Source: Chryseobacterium gleum
GTDB taxonomy: Bacteria > Bacteroidota > Bacteroidia > Flavobacteriales_D > Crocinitomicaceae
DNA: 5,803 bases
Reading direction: 5' to 3'
NCBI GenBank assembly: GCA_943326315.2
Contig: CALPSU020000174.1
Coordinates: 1-5,803 of the forward strand
The first letter of the stretch is position 1; the number at the start of each line of letters is the position of its first letter. Below, piece after piece: positions 5,541 through 5,803 of this stretch. Both the position numbers and the translations under genes were made by a program. A model generated the notes under the pieces. That model was not told the DNA's origin. It did not search any database and worked only from the letters and a program-made list of their open reading frames with translations.

Positions 5541-5803
5541 TCCAATCAAAACGTTTAGGCATGAAAGGAAATAAGTCGAAAAGTTCTCCAGAATAATAGA
5601 ATTCATAAGAGATAGATCCAAATGAATGTTCTTTGTCATAGATCATAATTCCTGAACCACCAACTTGAGGATTACTTTTCGGAACAGATTGAGGATACCC
5701 AACATTAAATAATGTTGCTAAAATTTCTGGGCGATTATCAATTGGAAAACCAGCTCTTTCCCATTGCATTTTAACTTGTTTTATAAAAATTGCCGCATAC
5801 ATA
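5527..5803 (-). CDS. C-terminal 91 residues of an unidentified protein (5' end outside window)
   Basis: Only the tail is visible. An ATG exists at 5800-5802, but the protein would begin abruptly inside a helix (MYAAIFIKQVKMQWERAG), so the gene probably continues past the window edge. The sequence RPEILATLFNVGYPQS (24-39) followed by KSNPQVGGSG (42-51) and a C-terminal aromatic segment YEFYYSGELFDLFPFMPKR resembles the end of uncharacterised helical proteins with a 'PEILATLYNxG...NP' pattern (DUF1402-like, possibly lysozyme-like). I am not sure of this and assign no function. The stop codon (TAA, 5529-5527) lies 14 nt inside the downstream lipoprotein gene, which implies co-transcription and probable translational coupling. 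A shared role at the envelope is a reasonable inference from that pairing. Confidence 0.75.
   Translation of the reverse strand, partial: MYAAIFIKQVKMQWERAGFPIDNRPEILATLFNVGYPQSVPKSNPQVGGSGIMIYDKEHSFGSISYEFYYSGELFDLFPFMPKRFDWNEKA

Noticed and set aside
5541..5639. Upstream ATG extending the glycosidase lipoprotein by 33 residues
   Set aside because: It would place a canonical lipoprotein signal peptide in the interior of the protein and overlap the preceding gene by more than 100 nt. The ATG at 5540 is the natural start.

Overview
This 5.8 kb window is AT-rich and every gene I can support lies on the minus strand. It looks like the chromosome of a member of the Bacteroidota, most likely the Flavobacteriia. 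The reasons are low GC, little sign of Shine-Dalgarno sequences, -7 boxes of the form TAnnTTTG just upstream of several genes, a methionyl-tRNA synthetase with a KFSTS-type signature and a fused C-terminal tRNA-binding domain, and a lipoprotein signal ending in LTSC. Genus cannot be fixed from the window.

Layout in the direction of transcription (right to left): (1) 5803-4680 holds the tail of an unidentified gene, overlapping by 14 bp a lipoprotein of the phosphodiester glycosidase (DUF2233/NAGPA-like) family. The two are almost certainly one operon. (2) 4571-4212 is a small basic orphan protein with no recognisable family. (3) 4125-3448 is a class I SAM-dependent methyltransferase of unknown substrate. 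(4) 3348-1282 is metG, complete, with all expected functional residues. (5) 1281-1135 is a repeat-bearing intergenic stretch. (6) 1134-796 is a small conserved-looking hypothetical protein. (7) 702-1 is the N-terminal 234 residues of a YqhD-type iron-dependent alcohol dehydrogenase, cut by the window edge.

Apart from the overlapping pair at the right end, the genes look independently expressed. The orphan ORF, the methyltransferase and metG each have a perfect TAnnTTTG -7 box 17-25 nt before the chosen start, and the dehydrogenase has a one-mismatch version at 24 nt. For the methyltransferase the box lies inside the longer reading frame, so it supports the shorter start. There is no obvious shared pathway: metG is housekeeping, the dehydrogenase is probably aldehyde detoxification, and the right-end pair probably acts at the cell envelope.

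I looked for a novel system on both strands and did not find one. There are no CRISPR arrays, IS elements, RNA genes or phage genes. The points most worth following are the unidentified gene coupled to the glycosidase lipoprotein, the two orphan-like genes between it and metG, and the two repeat-like elements side by side downstream of metG. There is no gene-free stretch longer than 300 bases; the largest gap is 147 bases.
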